From: Spinellus fusiger | Lineage: Eukaryota; Mucoromycota; Mucoromycetes; Mucorales; Phycomycetaceae | Reading direction: 5' to 3' | DNA length: 64,000 nucleotides | NCBI GenBank assembly: GCA_025094145.1 | Contig: JALLLS010000115.1 | Location: forward strand, 25,213 to 89,212 | In this document: in pieces, positions 1-12,331 of the stretch | Numbering within the stretch: position 1 is the stretch's first letter | How the letters are laid out: every line of letters begins with the position of its first letter | The notes under the pieces: model-generated | What the model was told of the DNA's origin: nothing | Database searches by the model: none | What the model saw: the letters and a program-made list of their open reading frames with translations, nothing else | Program-made: the position numbers and the translations under genes

Positions 1-588
1 GTCAATTGGACCCTTGAGGACTGAAGACATGTTGTATAGTCTGATGAGTTACGGTTTGAAGTAGAGGGTTACCAGGGAGGGACCAGAGTGATTCAAAAGA
101 TCGGAGAGAGGTATAAGGCAGCATAATGATCTGGAGCTATTTCTGGGCTGGTAGATTTGGGCCTTTGGTCTTTATTGATGGTAGTGTAAATCAGGACATA
201 TATGTCAACATTTTGGCAGAGAAATTTCTGCCATGGTTCATTGAATTAGATGAGAAAGAGAATAGGGACTTTATATTCCAAGAAGATGGGGTTGGCTGCC
301 CTACAAGTGACTATACAACATGGTGGAAAGAGATACATCAAATTAGGATTCTTTGATTACTGGCCTGCCCAAAGTCCTGATCTCAACCCCATTGAACATC
401 TCTGGAGCTGTCTTGATAAGTTTATCGATAACAAGAAAGCTAGTATTAATAATATCGATGAGCTCAAAACAGCTTTAGAATAATCTTGGGGAGATATCTA
501 CGTTGATCTTGCCGAACGTTTAGTTGGCTCAATGAAGGATCGCTGCCAGGCAGTTATTGATGCCAAAGGTGGCCCAACAAAATGTTAA
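1..588 (+). pseudogene. Tc1/mariner-type transposase, broken C-terminal part
   Basis: This is the C-terminal half of a DDE transposase of the Tc1 superfamily. Readable parts include an internal MIWSYFWAGRFGPLV stretch, an EDGVGC segment around the second catalytic Asp, and the family hallmark SPDLNPIEHLW around the final Glu (about 370-405). The frame shifts between roughly 300 and 345, an in-frame TAA sits at 481-483, and the same frame then continues to a TAA at 586-588 with a typical ending (MKDRCQAVIDAKGG). The N-terminal helix-turn-helix half is missing or lies outside the window. It is clearly inactive. A related, more decayed copy lies at 42719-43250. Confidence 0.9.
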
Positions 589-3368
589 ATAAAAGCTTTT
601 TTTATATACATTAATATAAACAATATGTTAAACCAACTTTCTGTTGAATTTGAGGTTATTGGTATGTGTTTTGAGGTTGTGGCATTTATATCCGTAAAGC
701 ATGTTCTTTCTCAGGATTTCAAAAAAAGAAAAATCGTGCCCTTTCTAATAGTGTGTGATTGTAGGTTCTACTTATTTATATACTCTTCTAATGACTATTA
801 AGGGGCATCTAAAGCTATCCTACTTCTAATGTTTCTAGTGACGCATAGTAAAAACAAAAAAAAAGGTTTTTATGCTAAAGAGAACTCATTTTACTCTATT
901 GATAACACTATGACTATGAAAAGAGAATGTGTGGCGTCATCAAACGTGGCCAAGATGTTACTTTATCATTAACCACTGTAAAATGTAGATGTACAACGAT
1001 TATATCCAATAAACAATGAAAGCACTTTACACTGTCCAGTAATGATTGTCTTTATTTACCTTTATATTAATAAGTTATTGTATATTCAATCTATAATAAG
1101 TGTTTGATCTATAAAATAGCTACTATTAAAAATAATTCTGTTGATAATAAACTAATATTCATCTATATAATAAAAATAAATGCTTTCAACTCAACAAATA
1201 ATGTTAAGCTGTAATCAATTATTGATTTAGAATGCTATCCATAGTTTATTATTATAAAGGAAATAGATTAAAAAGTGGTATGGAAAGGGAGACCCTATGA
1301 ATAAACCAGAATTAAGTTATCATAGAAAAGTGTGTGGTACTATCTGTACATTCACAGAGCAGGTAGGAATAAAGAGCCTAACAGACAATATTAGATTAAT
1401 TTTATTTGTTTACACTATTTTTTCATGTACACACTTCTATAGAGCAAAAATTAATGAATAAGAAATAAATAAATACAGGATATACAGCTCTAATTTCTCA
1501 GTGTCCTTTGCTACCTGTTCAATCATGACTGTATATGTTTGGGCTCAGGACATGGAGCTAAACCTGTATTAGTATTAGTATTAGTATTAGTATTAGTATT
1601 ATCTTAATTATTATCATCATTGCATCAGTACTATTGTTTCAAAAATAAAGCCTAAATGAAATAGTATAGCTTTTCTTCTTGTATAGACCATCATGACTCA
1701 ATATCATTAACACCCCACTCATCTATCCTTTTGTCTCCTGAGTGTAGGACAGAGGATCAACAGAAGAATTTAACTTGATGACTGTTTGTTACATTAAACT
1801 TTATTTTATTTTCAAAAGCAAGCCTAGATTCAGCATCCTCTACATACACTCCAAGTACAGAACACAGTCCAGGTGTGGGTATTATTTATAGAGATGACAC
1901 GCTATACTATATGAATGATAACAATAACCATCTTATTATCATTCTAATAGTGTTCCATTCTTGTGCCATTGTTATTCTATCATCAATGAAAAAGGATTCT
2001 TGACTCTATACATCCTGTCATTGGCATGGATCTACCTTGCTTTTAATATTGAGGATAGGAGTGAGTGAGGACTACATTTGATCTGTTCACTGTCCGCCAA
2101 TGGTCATTCTATGGACCTGTACAAAGAAGGTGATGCCCAGAGTGGATTTTCACAACACCCCAGCAAAGGATCTTTTATGAGTAGTATTACTGATGTTACT
2201 ACTATTTATATTATTTATATTACTAGCCAATTTGCAAGGTGACTATGCTAATAATGAGCCAAAGTGTTTTCTTTTATTGTGTGTGTACGTGTCTTGAGCC
2301 AATCTTAAGAGACAAGAAGGTGGATAGAGTGGCTTTTTATTTGTTCTCTCCATAAATTACACCCTTCCCATATTTACAGGTGAAGTAGCCCTCATTGATT
2401 GGGCCATCCTTTCCTCTCCCTTTTTTTTCCTCCACTTTCTCTTTTGTTTTGTTCAGAGCCCTAGATATACTTTTGGTATCAAGATGAGCCTCTACTGAGC
2501 CATACACACACTCTCCTTTTTGTTCTTTGTCCATTGTAATTATAAAATTATAATTGTTTTATTCTTTTAGTAGTAAGATTTCATCAATTGAAATGGAGGA
2601 ACAAGACAATTCAGCCTACAAAACCCCTTCTTTGTTCTAATGATGGTCTGATGGTTGCATTCTTGTAGATATTTATACTCTACACTCTATTTTAGCAATA
2701 TTATTATTAGCAATATTCTGTTATTAATATTATAGTGATTAAAATGATAAATAATTCAAGTATAGATCATTCACTACTGATTTCTGATGAGGAGGGTTGT
2801 TCTGATGAGGAGTCCATCACAAGCACTGGGTATTTATGCAGTGGTATGTGCCTATCTATGCCTGTAGATGCTCTTACTTTAGGATGAGGTAGGATAAATA
2901 CCCTGTTTCTCTGCCCACCCACCCATCTCTCTTAATTGAACAGTGCTCTGTCGGATCCAAACTGTTTTCTATTTTATCCTACCCTACAGTGCAATGAACT
3001 CCCCCTACAGAGAATAAAGAAGACAAAAAAAGACAGATGTGTGCATTCTCCTTTCTATTGCCCACCATCCCCAGAACACCAGCCATAAAAAGGGATGGAG
3101 GGTGTGGACTACACATCCAACAAGAAATTACACCTCACATAGCATGGCTTTCTCTTTTTGATAGGGACACTTTCTACACCACCGGAGCTCTGAGGTGGTG
3201 TTGATTGGTCTTTTTGAATTCCCTTTTGTACAAAATAAGGCTGATCAGAGGGTGTGACGGTGATTCATTTCTTTCTCTCTTTCTCTCTCTTTTTTTTCTT
3301 TTTCTTTCATTTCTATTTTCTGCTGTACATGTCCAACACCCTTCCATTCGCTACTGTCCTTCCTCTCC
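589..3368. other. AT-rich intergenic region, no supported gene
   Basis: About 2.8 kb downstream of the Tc1 relic with many stops in all frames. The longest open frame here (2337-2534, minus, 65 codons) has low-complexity KEKVEEKK composition and no recognisable family. A hexamer microsatellite lies at 1566-1601. The last 150 bases (about 3265-3385) are strongly CT-rich, like the leaders of other genes in this window, and probably belong to the promoter or 5' leader of the gene at 3369. Confidence 0.5.
1566..1601. repeat. (TTAGTA)n microsatellite
   Basis: About six uninterrupted hexamer units (TTAGTA) in non-coding AT-rich DNA. A simple sequence repeat with no other visible role. Confidence 0.9.
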
Positions 3369-4523
3369 TTGTTCTCTTCCTCACAGAAGGTAATGCGTGT
3401 AAATACCACTCGCCAACTGACGTCATCAGATACCATTCTCTCTTTTCCTGTTCTGTTTGTGTTTGATGTGGCTCTCTCCACCTTTGTTCGTCAATACAAT
3501 GTTCTTTCTTCCGGTGATGTAGGCCCAGTCACACTAGAGCCTCTGTGGTTGGAGGCTGTGACCCGGTCTCCCAAAGAAATAACCGACCTGCCACGAAAGA
3601 TAGACCGTGGAAACGAGAACGGATCCATTGATGGGGTGACCAACGAAGCCTTTTATGAGAACAGCAGCAGCAACGATAACAATGATAACGACAATGATAA
3701 CGACAATGATAATGACAACGATAATGACAACGATAACGATATGATAGATAATAGCAACACAGCAGAGAATACAGTCGAGCTGAAGGAAGAAACAGCAGCA
3801 GTGGACTCACCTCTTCCACTGTCTCTTTATGAACAGATACCAGCGTCCTATGAAAGACAGGAGATGCGACTGCCTCTTTATCCTACAGACACTGTGCTTG
3901 ATCCACTGCCCAAGGACGATACTAAATACGATAAAGAGAATGAAGAAGAGAAAGAACAGTCATTCACCCATCACCCCACCACCACAGCCACCACCACAGC
4001 CACCACCACAGCCACCACCACAGCCACCACCACATCCACATCCACTTCGCTTAAGCCTATGGGTTCTCCCATCCACCCACCCTGGGAAAGAGCAGCCGAC
4101 CGACTCTGCCCTCTGCCCACTCTTCTCACTGCCTCCAAATCAACACCCATTGCCCACATCAGATCTACTGTTCCAATGGAGGACTTTGATTGGCCACACT
4201 CACTGCCTCCTCTTTCCTCCTCACCACCCACCCTCAGCACCTGGCCCATGCTCAGTGCCTCTTCTTCTGCCAGTAGCATGGACATGGACTACACAAACTC
4301 ACCCGCCTTCTCCCGCCGCAGACAATCCCGCGTGGAGCAGTATGTGCGTCTGATTGAGACAAGAGACATCACCAAGAGCCACTCCACACCCACCCGCACA
4401 CGCGGACAGAGTGTTGGAGAGATAGCGTACGATCCCATCCGACCCAAGCCCATCCGACACCGTACCTTTGGATTTCCCGACACTGTAGGTGTATGGGAGA
4501 AGCGTATCCAGACTGCTAAATAA
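3369..4523 (+). CDS. hypothetical protein, disordered, Asn-Asp and Thr repeat tracts
   Basis: One open frame of 384 codons with no recognised domain. Two in-frame Met codons (3369 and 3393) are possible starts, and an intron ending in the CT-rich tract just upstream is also possible, so the 5' end is uncertain. After an N-terminal hydrophobic stretch (about residues 25-40) the protein is mostly low complexity: an (Asn-Asp)n tract at about residues 101-125, acidic segments, a (Thr-Thr-Thr-Ala)n tract around 205-225, and Ser/Pro-rich sequence. The C-terminal 70 residues are basic and more ordered (SRVEQYVRLIETRD, then RPKPIRHRTFGFPD) and are the best part for a homology search. GC content and codon use fit a real host gene rather than chance, but no function can be assigned. 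Confidence 0.6.
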   Translation: MFSSSQKVMRVNTTRQLTSSDTILSFPVLFVFDVALSTFVRQYNVLSSGDVGPVTLEPLWLEAVTRSPKEITDLPRKIDRGNENGSIDGVTNEAFYENSSSNDNNDNDNDNDNDNDNDNDNDNDMIDNSNTAENTVELKEETAAVDSPLPLSLYEQIPASYERQEMRLPLYPTDTVLDPLPKDDTKYDKENEEEKEQSFTHHPTTTATTTATTTATTTATTTSTSTSLKPMGSPIHPPWERAADRLCPLPTLLTASKSTPIAHIRSTVPMEDFDWPHSLPPLSSSPPTLSTWPMLSASSSASSMDMDYTNSPAFSRRRQSRVEQYVRLIETRDITKSHSTPTRTRGQSVGEIAYDPIRPKPIRHRTFGFPDTVGVWEKRIQTAK

Positions 4524-4732
4524 GCGTACCTCTTCTTTCCACTGCCATCCCCTCCTAAATAAGCCCACCTATTTCCACCCTCTTTCTTTCTTTCTCTCTC
4601 TTAATTATATAATTTCTCTCTCTTTTTCCTCTTTTTTATCTGACTTTTTTTTTTTCTTCTTTTTTTTCTTTGGTGTTTATCAACATCAGTTTATCTGCAA
4701 TCGATCTCAATGGAATAATAAAATAATGATAA

Positions 4733-6094
4733 TTAGCGCCTTGCAGAAGATCGTGGCTTGGATTCATCGTCTCGTACAGCATGGAGCATAATCTTGTTAG
4801 GGTTTTGTCCAGCAAATTTATGGCCCTGAAGTGATACAGCGTCAATGCCCTTTGTTTACATGGAGAGACTATAGAATAGATGTACCTTTGACCAGTCATA
4901 GCTCACAGCATAGGCAAAGATGTTGCCCGTGCGATTGAAGGCTGAGCAGGACACGGTGCCATTGACATTGGACAGCAGCTTGAGTTTCTGCTTGGAGTCC
5001 TTGTCCCAGAAGTTGATGGTGCCATCCGACCCAGCCGTAGAGAACGTGCCGTACGTAGGATGAAAACTAATGGCATTGACAGAATACACATTCTTCTGGT
5101 CATCTCGATGGCACTTGAACGAGAAGCTCTTTCTGCTCATTGTAGTGTGTTATGTGAGTTCTATTGCGCTAGAGTGACTTACGACTGCTCCTTCTCCTCA
5201 ATGTACTGGATACCCACACGGCCCTCAATACTGCCCACAGCATATCCTTTGCTGTCAATAAAGCACGACACAACGCGTGTCTGCCATTTCAAGGGAGATG
5301 TGGCTTGCTATAGGGGAGTGAATAGTCTGGCATGCAGGCTGGGTTGCTTACTTTGAAGACCACCGTAGGATTGGACAGGTCATACAGCTGGATGTGTCGG
5401 TCGGCGGTGGCTGTCACTAGCAGATTGCCCACGGTGTCCATGGAGTAGCAGCGTTCAGGAAGCTGCACTGTGCCCACTGGCTGGGGTGAGCGCAGATCCC
5501 AGTACTTCATTGTCTTATCCCAGCTGCCTGTAGCAAGGATCTGTTGGCCCTGGTCAAGGAATTTGACGCACTTGATGGCATCCATGTGTTCTGCTATTTG
5601 TGTTGACTGTCCAGTCGCCACATCGTACATGCGGGCTGCTTTGTCTGTTCCTCCCGACACTACCTTTGTGCCATCCTAGAGTCCAGGTATGTGTGGATGT
5701 GTATATATAAAACAGGAGAGAAGATAAGGACACTGCCTGTTGGGTTGATTCTTGGCTGGACTCGATTACCTTGCTCCAGGTCACGCACAGTGCAGGTGCT
5801 TCGTGTGAGTAGGCAGCCAATGGCACCGTATTACCACTGGGCTGCACTTCATACACTCTGACCTAATCCCTCATTATCATCATCAGTTTCTACCCAAAAG
5901 ATCCTTTCTTTGTTTCCTTGTTTCCTTGTTTCCTTGTTTCTTACCTGTTGATCCCATGAAGCCACCGCCAAATAGTCGGCTTGTGATGAAAACGCAAGGG
6001 CAGAAATACCGTCAGTAGGTGGAGAAGCAATCTATTCTCTTGTTAAACGCACATTCACAGGACCAGACCCTACTTCAAAGTCAGGAGCGTCCAT
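4733..6094 (-). CDS. RAE1: Rae1/Gle2 mRNA export factor (WD40)
   Basis: Rae1 is a seven-bladed WD40 protein that binds nucleoporin Nup98 and works in mRNA export and spindle assembly. I read seven exons: 6094-6074, 6031-5945, 5862-5770, 5675-5352, 5307-5183, 5135-4886 and 4825-4733, giving 993 nt and 330 residues, close to the usual 340-370. Conserved stretches include [69 protein letters not shown] and a C-terminal DWSKGHKF. Introns are 42, 82, 94, 44, 47 and 60 nt. The last acceptor (CACTTCAG) was chosen over a nearer AG because it restores the family's DWSKGH junction. The start Met precedes the family's short acidic N-terminus. Confidence 0.93.
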
Positions 6095-6299
6095 GGCAAG
6101 AATGGCAAGAAGTGAATGGAAGCCATAATAAAAAGTGACTTTTTTGACACGTCCATCGCCCACCCCACGCTATATGCACCCTTATGAAAGAGAGAAAAAC
6201 CACGTCACTTTAGACTTGCTTTTTTTTTTTTTCAAAATCAATTCAGTCATTCCTGCCTGCCCTTTTTATATAGAAGCTTAGTTGAGTTTATTCTATATT

Positions 6300-6360
6300 C
6301 TATGTATAGTATAATGTATAATGTATAATGTATAATGTATAATGTATAATGTATAGTATA
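6300..6360. repeat. short AT-rich tandem repeat (about 9-10 bp unit)
   Basis: Five to six copies of ATAATGTAT lie between the RAE1 start (6094) and the STT3 stop (6547). The surrounding 450 bp hold no gene. They should contain the RAE1 promoter and the STT3 3' end. No specific regulatory site is recognised. Confidence 0.8.
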
Positions 6361-6546
6361 TCCTATCTATATCTCATGGTTTATATCTCATAGTTAATAG
6401 TTAATAGTTTATATCCACATATATTTCACAGCCTTTATTTTATATATTTATATTTTATATACATACTATACCTTATGTATCCACATTTTCTATGTCTTAT
6501 GTCATGTTTATAGTTTATATTTTTATTTACTTCTTAAACTACTCTT

Positions 6547-9101
6547 TCATTTCTGGTTCTCTCTACTTCTTCTTTCCTGACTCTTCTTGCTTCGAGCCCC
6601 ACTCTTACTCTTCTTCTTTTTACCAGCCTCAAAGGCACTCGCCAAAGCATGCTGCCGTCCCAAGTTATCCAGCCCCTTGACCTTGTAGATCCGCACAATC
6701 CAGTTCTCTGATGTGAATGCTTCATCCACCACACTGATCTCGGGTCCCTGCGCCGGCAATCTCTGTTTCCGCACACGGTCCATGGCTGGCTTGCCTCCAT
6801 GCATCTCGCTGAACCGGTAGTAGCTCAGCTTGTACATCAGCGAGTCGCGCATGGCAGGCGAGGCCTGGTCATCGATCCGATAGTCGCCCTGATGAAAGTA
6901 CGCCGACTCGTCAATCACATCGGGCCACACCCCCGCAGCAATCCGCACCATCCACAAGTACTTGTTGATGTCGTCGCCAGAGTAGCCCAGCAGCCCGCCG
7001 TAGATGACAAGCACATAGTCCACGTCGTGCTGCTGCATAATGGCATAGGCGTCCTCTTCGTTGGAGGCCATGGCGCGGCCCACCGTGGCAATGTGGGTGT
7101 TGTTCCATGTGTTGTTGTCGACCAGGGTGTGGCGGTCGGCCATCCCGGCGATCTGGTAGCCGTAGTCCCACCACGACATGATCTTGGCGTCCTGCTGTGT
7201 GTTTTTGCGGAGCCAGTAGTAGGCTTCTCGGAAGTCGTCGATGATGTGTTGGGAGCCGTCGGGGTTCTTGGAGGCAAGGACGACAGAGGGGCTGGAGTAG
7301 GCGTTGGAGGTGACCCATGTGCAGTGCCATACAAACATGAACAGGAAGAAGGTGAAGCTGGCCACGACCAGGGCACGCGTGTCTTTGTTGAGGATGGCGT
7401 TGGTGGTGGGTGTGGGTGTGGTTTTGTTACTGGCCTTGTTGCTGGTTTTGTTGCTGGTTTTGTTACTGGCCTTGTTGCTGGCCATAGCAACAGGTGCAGG
7501 TGCAGAAGCAGAAGCAGAAGCAGAAGCAGAAGCAGGAGTAGGGGCAGCAACAGGAACAGATTTTTCCTCTGAAGAACCCACCTTCAAATACGTGTCCAAA
7601 AGACTGGACACAGCCATTCCAGAACATACACACACAACAGGCGTCAGAGTCAACATCAGACGCACCATCACACCTGCAAAGTAAGAGGCAAAGATGCTGT
7701 ACACAATCACAAACACATGCTCATCCCTCAACTCCCGGAAACACAGGTAAACACCCACAGGGAACAGAAAGATGAGCATCTCCAGATCAAAAAAGAACGA
7801 GGCCCAGGCGGTCGGCTGGTGCTCAGACACAGAGGCAATGATGGGAATGTGGATCTTGGCATAGCCAGTGTCCCACAGCGAATAGAAGCGGCCTGTCCAT
7901 GGAGCCACCACACCACTCATGGTCAGAGCAACAAGTCCTGTGAATCCCACGACAAAGGAGCCCACGACAAGAGTCTTGAGGGCGTGTCTGAACTGCTGTT
8001 CGGGAAGATAGCCACGGAGGAGCTGGACACAGGCCATGACTTGGCAGAGACCAAAGATACCTACACTTCCCCATACACACACACACATATATATATATTG
8101 TATTAGCCTTCTTCTGCTCTGGTGTAGACTCGTTATGACATTACCCAAGGCTGCCATGTGCTCTGATGTGCGTGTGGGCTGGAACCCAACAAACGGAATC
8201 TGCATGGACATAAGAGTCCCCAGCACATAAAACGTCGAGTAGGACACATACACGCGGCTGGAGAAGCGACCCATCAGCATCAACACAAACACATGCATGG
8301 GGATAATGTTGATGATAAACACATAGCCACCCCACGCAGCCACCATGTAAAAGTAGAACAGGGCAGCACCCGTTGCCCACAGTGCAGAGCCTAGCTTGAG
8401 GGCCTTGATCCACAGGTAGAAGGTGAACATGAGCAGGAAGATGGCAATGGCCTCGTTGTCATAAGAGCCAGCCACAGAGCGAGAAATGTAGCCAGGCGCG
8501 ATGCCAATGAACGCAGCTGCCAACAAACCAGCAGCTCCATCCTTCATTTCTCGTGTCAGCAGGTAGGTGGCGTAGGCTGTGGCGCCTGAGAACATTGGGG
8601 CCAGGAGAACACACACGTTGCGGATGTCGACAGGAAAGTGGAGCCAGTGGAGGATGTTGTGGATGACGGCAGCAGTGATCATAAGGCCAGGGTAGACAGT
8701 GCCGCCAACAACGCGTCCAAGAGGATACCATGACCGGTCATCAAACCAGTTCCAGAACTCATAAAAGCCATCCTTGACTAGCATCTGAGTGGCACGGTAG
8801 TTGAACCTGTGTGTATATATGTGTGTATATATGTGTGTATATATGTGTGTATATATATGTGTGTATGTGGTGTGTGAGTGTGGGTGTGGGTGTGTATGTG
8901 TGTATATATATGTGCATGTGCGTGTCAGCTTATTTTCTGATGGGTCTCTTAACACGTTCTTTACCATGGGTCAAACTCATGGATAACAGATTCATAACGG
9001 ACAATACTAAAGAGACGGGAAGAAAAGGCTGCTCCTGCTATTAAGCAGAGAATGACTGATTTTAGGAGAACCTTTTGACTCTCCACATCTACACTCGTCA
9101 T
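6547..9101 (-). CDS. STT3: oligosaccharyltransferase catalytic subunit STT3
   Basis: STT3 is the multi-pass ER membrane catalytic subunit that transfers the lipid-linked glycan to Asn in N-X-S/T sequons. Three exons (9101-8965, 8806-8145, 8060-6547) give 2313 nt and 770 residues; introns are 158 and 84 nt. The first intron is almost entirely a TATA/TGTG microsatellite. Diagnostic motifs are EFDPW near residue 44 (first acidic motif), GSYDNE (second), WWDYGYQ at about 562-568 (acceptor binding) and DNNTWNNTH. An unusual low-complexity insert of Ala-Ser and Ser-Asn-Lys-Thr repeats (about residues 433-485) sits before the last membrane segment, in a loop predicted to be cytosolic. The tail is Lys/Arg-rich. 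Only 102 bp separate its start from the PP2A gene's stop. Confidence 0.95.
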
Positions 9102-9203
9102 TGAGAAAGGAGACAAAAGACGTAAGAAAGTAATTAAAAAAAAAGAAAAAGGGAAAAAGCACAGGTTTATTAAAGAGGCGACTCGTCTTCATGTGCAGTC
9201 TTC

Positions 9204-11043
9204 TCATTGGACAGCGTCACTACAGAAAGAGAGAGAGAAAGAGAGAATATCAATAGGCGTGGGGCTGGAGAGTGGATCCTTACGTAAAAATAAACAGATT
9301 GTTGGTGGCAGCCACGGCAATGGAGTTCTCGTGGGGATGCCAAGATGCATGGAGGATTTTCTTTGTAAAGTCCATGGCATCATTGGACTGTTTTGTGCCT
9401 CTTGCCATGGACAGCTTGTTCTTGGCAGACCCCAGACGCTTGGCCTTGAAGGCGTTTTTGTCTGCCTCTAGGCTGATGTTGCTCTTTCCCTGGGTGTCGT
9501 AGATGTGGAAGGTGTTGCTGTAGGATCCAGTGAGGACGGACCTAAAACACCGTTTATTCGTACTAGCAGGACATGACTTGACTTACTGTCCATCCGCACT
9601 AAAGTTGCACTCAAACTTGTCAAAGATGCAGTCGTTCTCATACAAGTCACACAGCTTGTTTCTGAGCTGGTCGTGGATCTGCAATGTCTGGACTGGCTTT
9701 GTGTCCATGTTGATATCCCACAGCTTCAGTGTCAGATAGTCGCGGGACAGAATGTAGCGGCCGTCCTGGCTGAACTTGACATCAGAGACCGAGGAAATAA
9801 TCTCTGAGAAGAAGGACCGGTTGGCAGGATCCTCTGTCTCTTCAAACACTACAGAAGCACCGTCAGCACCACGCCTGCATCTGGAGGCACTGTGACTGTA
9901 CCTTTGGCATGCTGGTCACAGAGAGCAGACGATCGCATGTCGGCTAGTTTGATGGATCCCTTGCTGGAGCTGTACATGAACACATTGCAGTGCATTGGAT
10001 GGAATTCAGCAGCAGTAATGACTTCTGTCAGTTCTTCCATGTTGGCAGGCTTAATGTCGACAATGTCTTTTTTTTTTAAGAAAAAGAAAAAGAAAAAGAA
10101 ATAAAAAAAGAAAGAAAGTAAAATAGAGGAGGGAGGAAGAGAGGGTTTAGCCATACATTGCACCGGCTACTTACTGAAGCTCTGTTCAGAGATGTCCATA
10201 TTCCACAGGTTGATCCGCAGATCATCCGCAGACAGATATGTCTCGCCATCGGAATTGGTGGAGATGGAGTTGATGTGGTAGGCATGGGCTAGAGCAACAT
10301 TTCAATTCATGCAGGGTAGGGTGGCTTACCATTGGCATACACTTTGCGTGGAACAGCAGCAACAATGGTGTCTCTGTGCGATAACTTGGGGATACGTAGA
10401 GACGGCTGCGATGGACCCACTGTGTGTTCTGATACTACGCGTAGAGACTTCTCAAACACCTTCCACAGCTTGATGGTCTTGTCTGTCCACGGAAGAAAAG
10501 AATAGTCAGCCCACTGCAATGTAAAGCTGTTTACCATTGGTAGAGAGTAGGAAATGGGCAGAGTTCTGACGCTTGCACCATTTGATCTTGTTGATCTTCT
10601 CTTCAATCTCCAGACTCTTGAGATAGTCGAATTCTGCTTCATGCGACTGGAATTCAGTATGGAACTTGTACTCGCAGCCCTTTTTCTGTAGTTTGTATAT
10701 ATACAAATATATATATATATGTGTGTGTTTTGTATATCAATCTCCTTTGTTCTGAAAGTGTCATTGACCTACGCTCTCGTTGCGCTCAAAAAGAACCACT
10801 CTGCCGCCCTTGTCTCCCGTTGCAAGATAGTCTCCCGTAGGGTCAAACTCGACCGTAGTAATAATATCAGCTATGACAGACACACACCTCGCCCATGTTA
10901 TTTTCTCTCATGTGCATATAGGTCTCTCTCTCTGTACAGACCACGTGTCCTCTACCTTCTGTGATATCGTCAGAATCCCCCTTGTCTCCAAAGCACTGTG
11001 CAAATTTCCAATGATGATCTTCCATCTCGAATGCAGTACTCAT
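9204..11043 (-). CDS. CDC55: PP2A regulatory B subunit (Cdc55/PPP2R2, WD40)
   Basis: The B/PR55 subunit directs the PP2A phosphatase to substrates in mitosis and morphogenesis. Nine exons fit: 11043-10956, 10870-10773, 10685-10535, 10482-10330, 10288-10175, 10066-9902, 9848-9587, 9541-9284 and 9219-9204. They total 1305 nt and 434 residues, the usual family length. Highly conserved blocks are visible: [92 protein letters not shown] and [13 protein letters not shown]. Introns are 41-108 nt. The last exon is only 16 nt and encodes the tail that gives NLFIFTDAVQ. Without that exon translation would stop one residue after NLFIF. Confidence 0.95.
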
Positions 11044-11335
11044 CACAGGAAAGCACCGTTAAAAATTTCAAGGCGGACACTTTATACCCCGCCAGTGTAT
11101 CCGACGTCATTCCACCCTAGCAGTATCCGCACAGTGTATAAGGAAGAAGAGGAGGAAGAAGAGAAAAAACAGGAAGAAGAGGAAGAAGGGAAAAAAGAAC
11201 GACAGATTGAGTGACTTTGTGGTATACTTTATGTAGTATAAAATATATATAAAAAGAGAAGAGAACACTCTCTTTGTTTTTCTTTTCTTTACACTGTCTC
11301 TCTTTACGCTGTCACAGAAACTACCTCCTACACAC

Positions 11336-11529
11336 CAGGAGATTTCTGGCCTTTAAGCGGTGATATTTCCTTCCTTTTACGTCCACCCCAGATTTTGCCC
11401 TTTTATGGAAATGTGTGTAAAATCAAGGGTTTGTGGATATCCAAATTATTATTTCCTTTTGTAGAATACCTCAATATCAAATTGTATTATCAATGGAATA
11501 TAGTGTTTATGAATAATATTGTTTATTAT
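11336..11529 (+). repeat. dispersed repeat, copy A (about 190 bp)
   Basis: This stretch, starting near TTTCTGGCC and ending in ATATTGTTTATTA, reappears at about 59172-59366 in the same orientation. The last 75 bases (from TTTCCTTTTGTAGAATACC onward) are virtually identical and the first half is more divergent. It is non-coding. It may be a solo non-autonomous element or the tail of a larger transposon. Confidence 0.85.
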
Positions 11530-12331
11530 AATAGTATAGATAATACTATAGTATGACTATAGCTGCTGCTGTTCTAGGCGTATTCCTTCATAGCAATAGA
11601 ATATACACCCTAAAGGCCTTGTGCTTTATCCTTGGAAGATAGATAGATATGCTCAGGAGTATACCCTAGCCACCATTGATAGTATAGAAGACCACCTGAG
11701 ACTGACTTGAGAAAGAGTCTTTATTTACCTAATAACAGAAGAGTGCATTAGTAATAATTCAATCAAGAGAGATAAATGTATAGATATTGGGTCTCTAGCA
11801 GGGACAACGAAATGGAGTATTAGTACAAAGTCTGGTTTAAGGGAAATCAAAGAGGGTACATGAACAAGAACACAACACACGATTTGAGCACAACGGGTAA
11901 CTAGGCAACTGTTCTTTAAGCAATTCTTTTCATTTTAAAATGTTGTTGTAGTCTGCATTACTTTGGTGGTTCTGATTAAGTAAATGACATGAAAATTCAT
12001 TTTGTTATCTTCTGCTCGAATATTAATACCTGCTAATTACACTGTCTGTTGTTCTTCATATCTTCTACCCTCTTTATTTTGTTTGCCTTTGTCTGGAATA
12101 TAAACCAACAGTTGTGATCTGGTGAGTATATGTTTATTATGTCTGACATGTTAGTCAGTTTCTATTGTATATTCTTTTACTATAATAAACCCAGTGAATC
12201 CGTTACAAAGACAGGAAGGTGCCAGTGCAAGGGTAATACGACACACACATAGAGAGTACATTAATACATCTCGAACTAATTGTTTTTACTATTATTTTAT
12301 TATTGAAAAGGGGTATTGGCACCTATAAGGA
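11530..12331. other. intergenic DNA upstream of the Fanzor relic
   Basis: AT-rich, stop-filled sequence. Some short segments (for example 12181-12235) could be decayed upstream exons of the Fanzor relic, but I cannot support this from frame or motif. The rest shows nothing recognisable. Confidence 0.4.

Noticed and set aside
2337..2534. 65-codon minus-strand ORF
   Set aside because: Low-complexity Lys/Glu sequence, no family, no flanking splice sites that extend it; probably chance.
3829..4353. 174-codon frame rich in Pro, overlapping the gene at 3369
   Set aside because: The (PPPQ)n stretch is the same repeat DNA read in another frame; the longer frame with a better ordered C-terminus was kept.
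4826..4885. 36-nt intron at the last RAE1 junction
   Set aside because: A nearer AG gives an intron of 36 nt and a sequence unlike the family; the acceptor 24 nt further on gives a 60-nt intron and the conserved DWSKGH junction.
6799..7572. 257-codon plus-strand open frame
   Set aside because: It is antisense to the STT3 coding exon and has the composition expected of a shadow frame; the minus strand carries the catalytic motifs.
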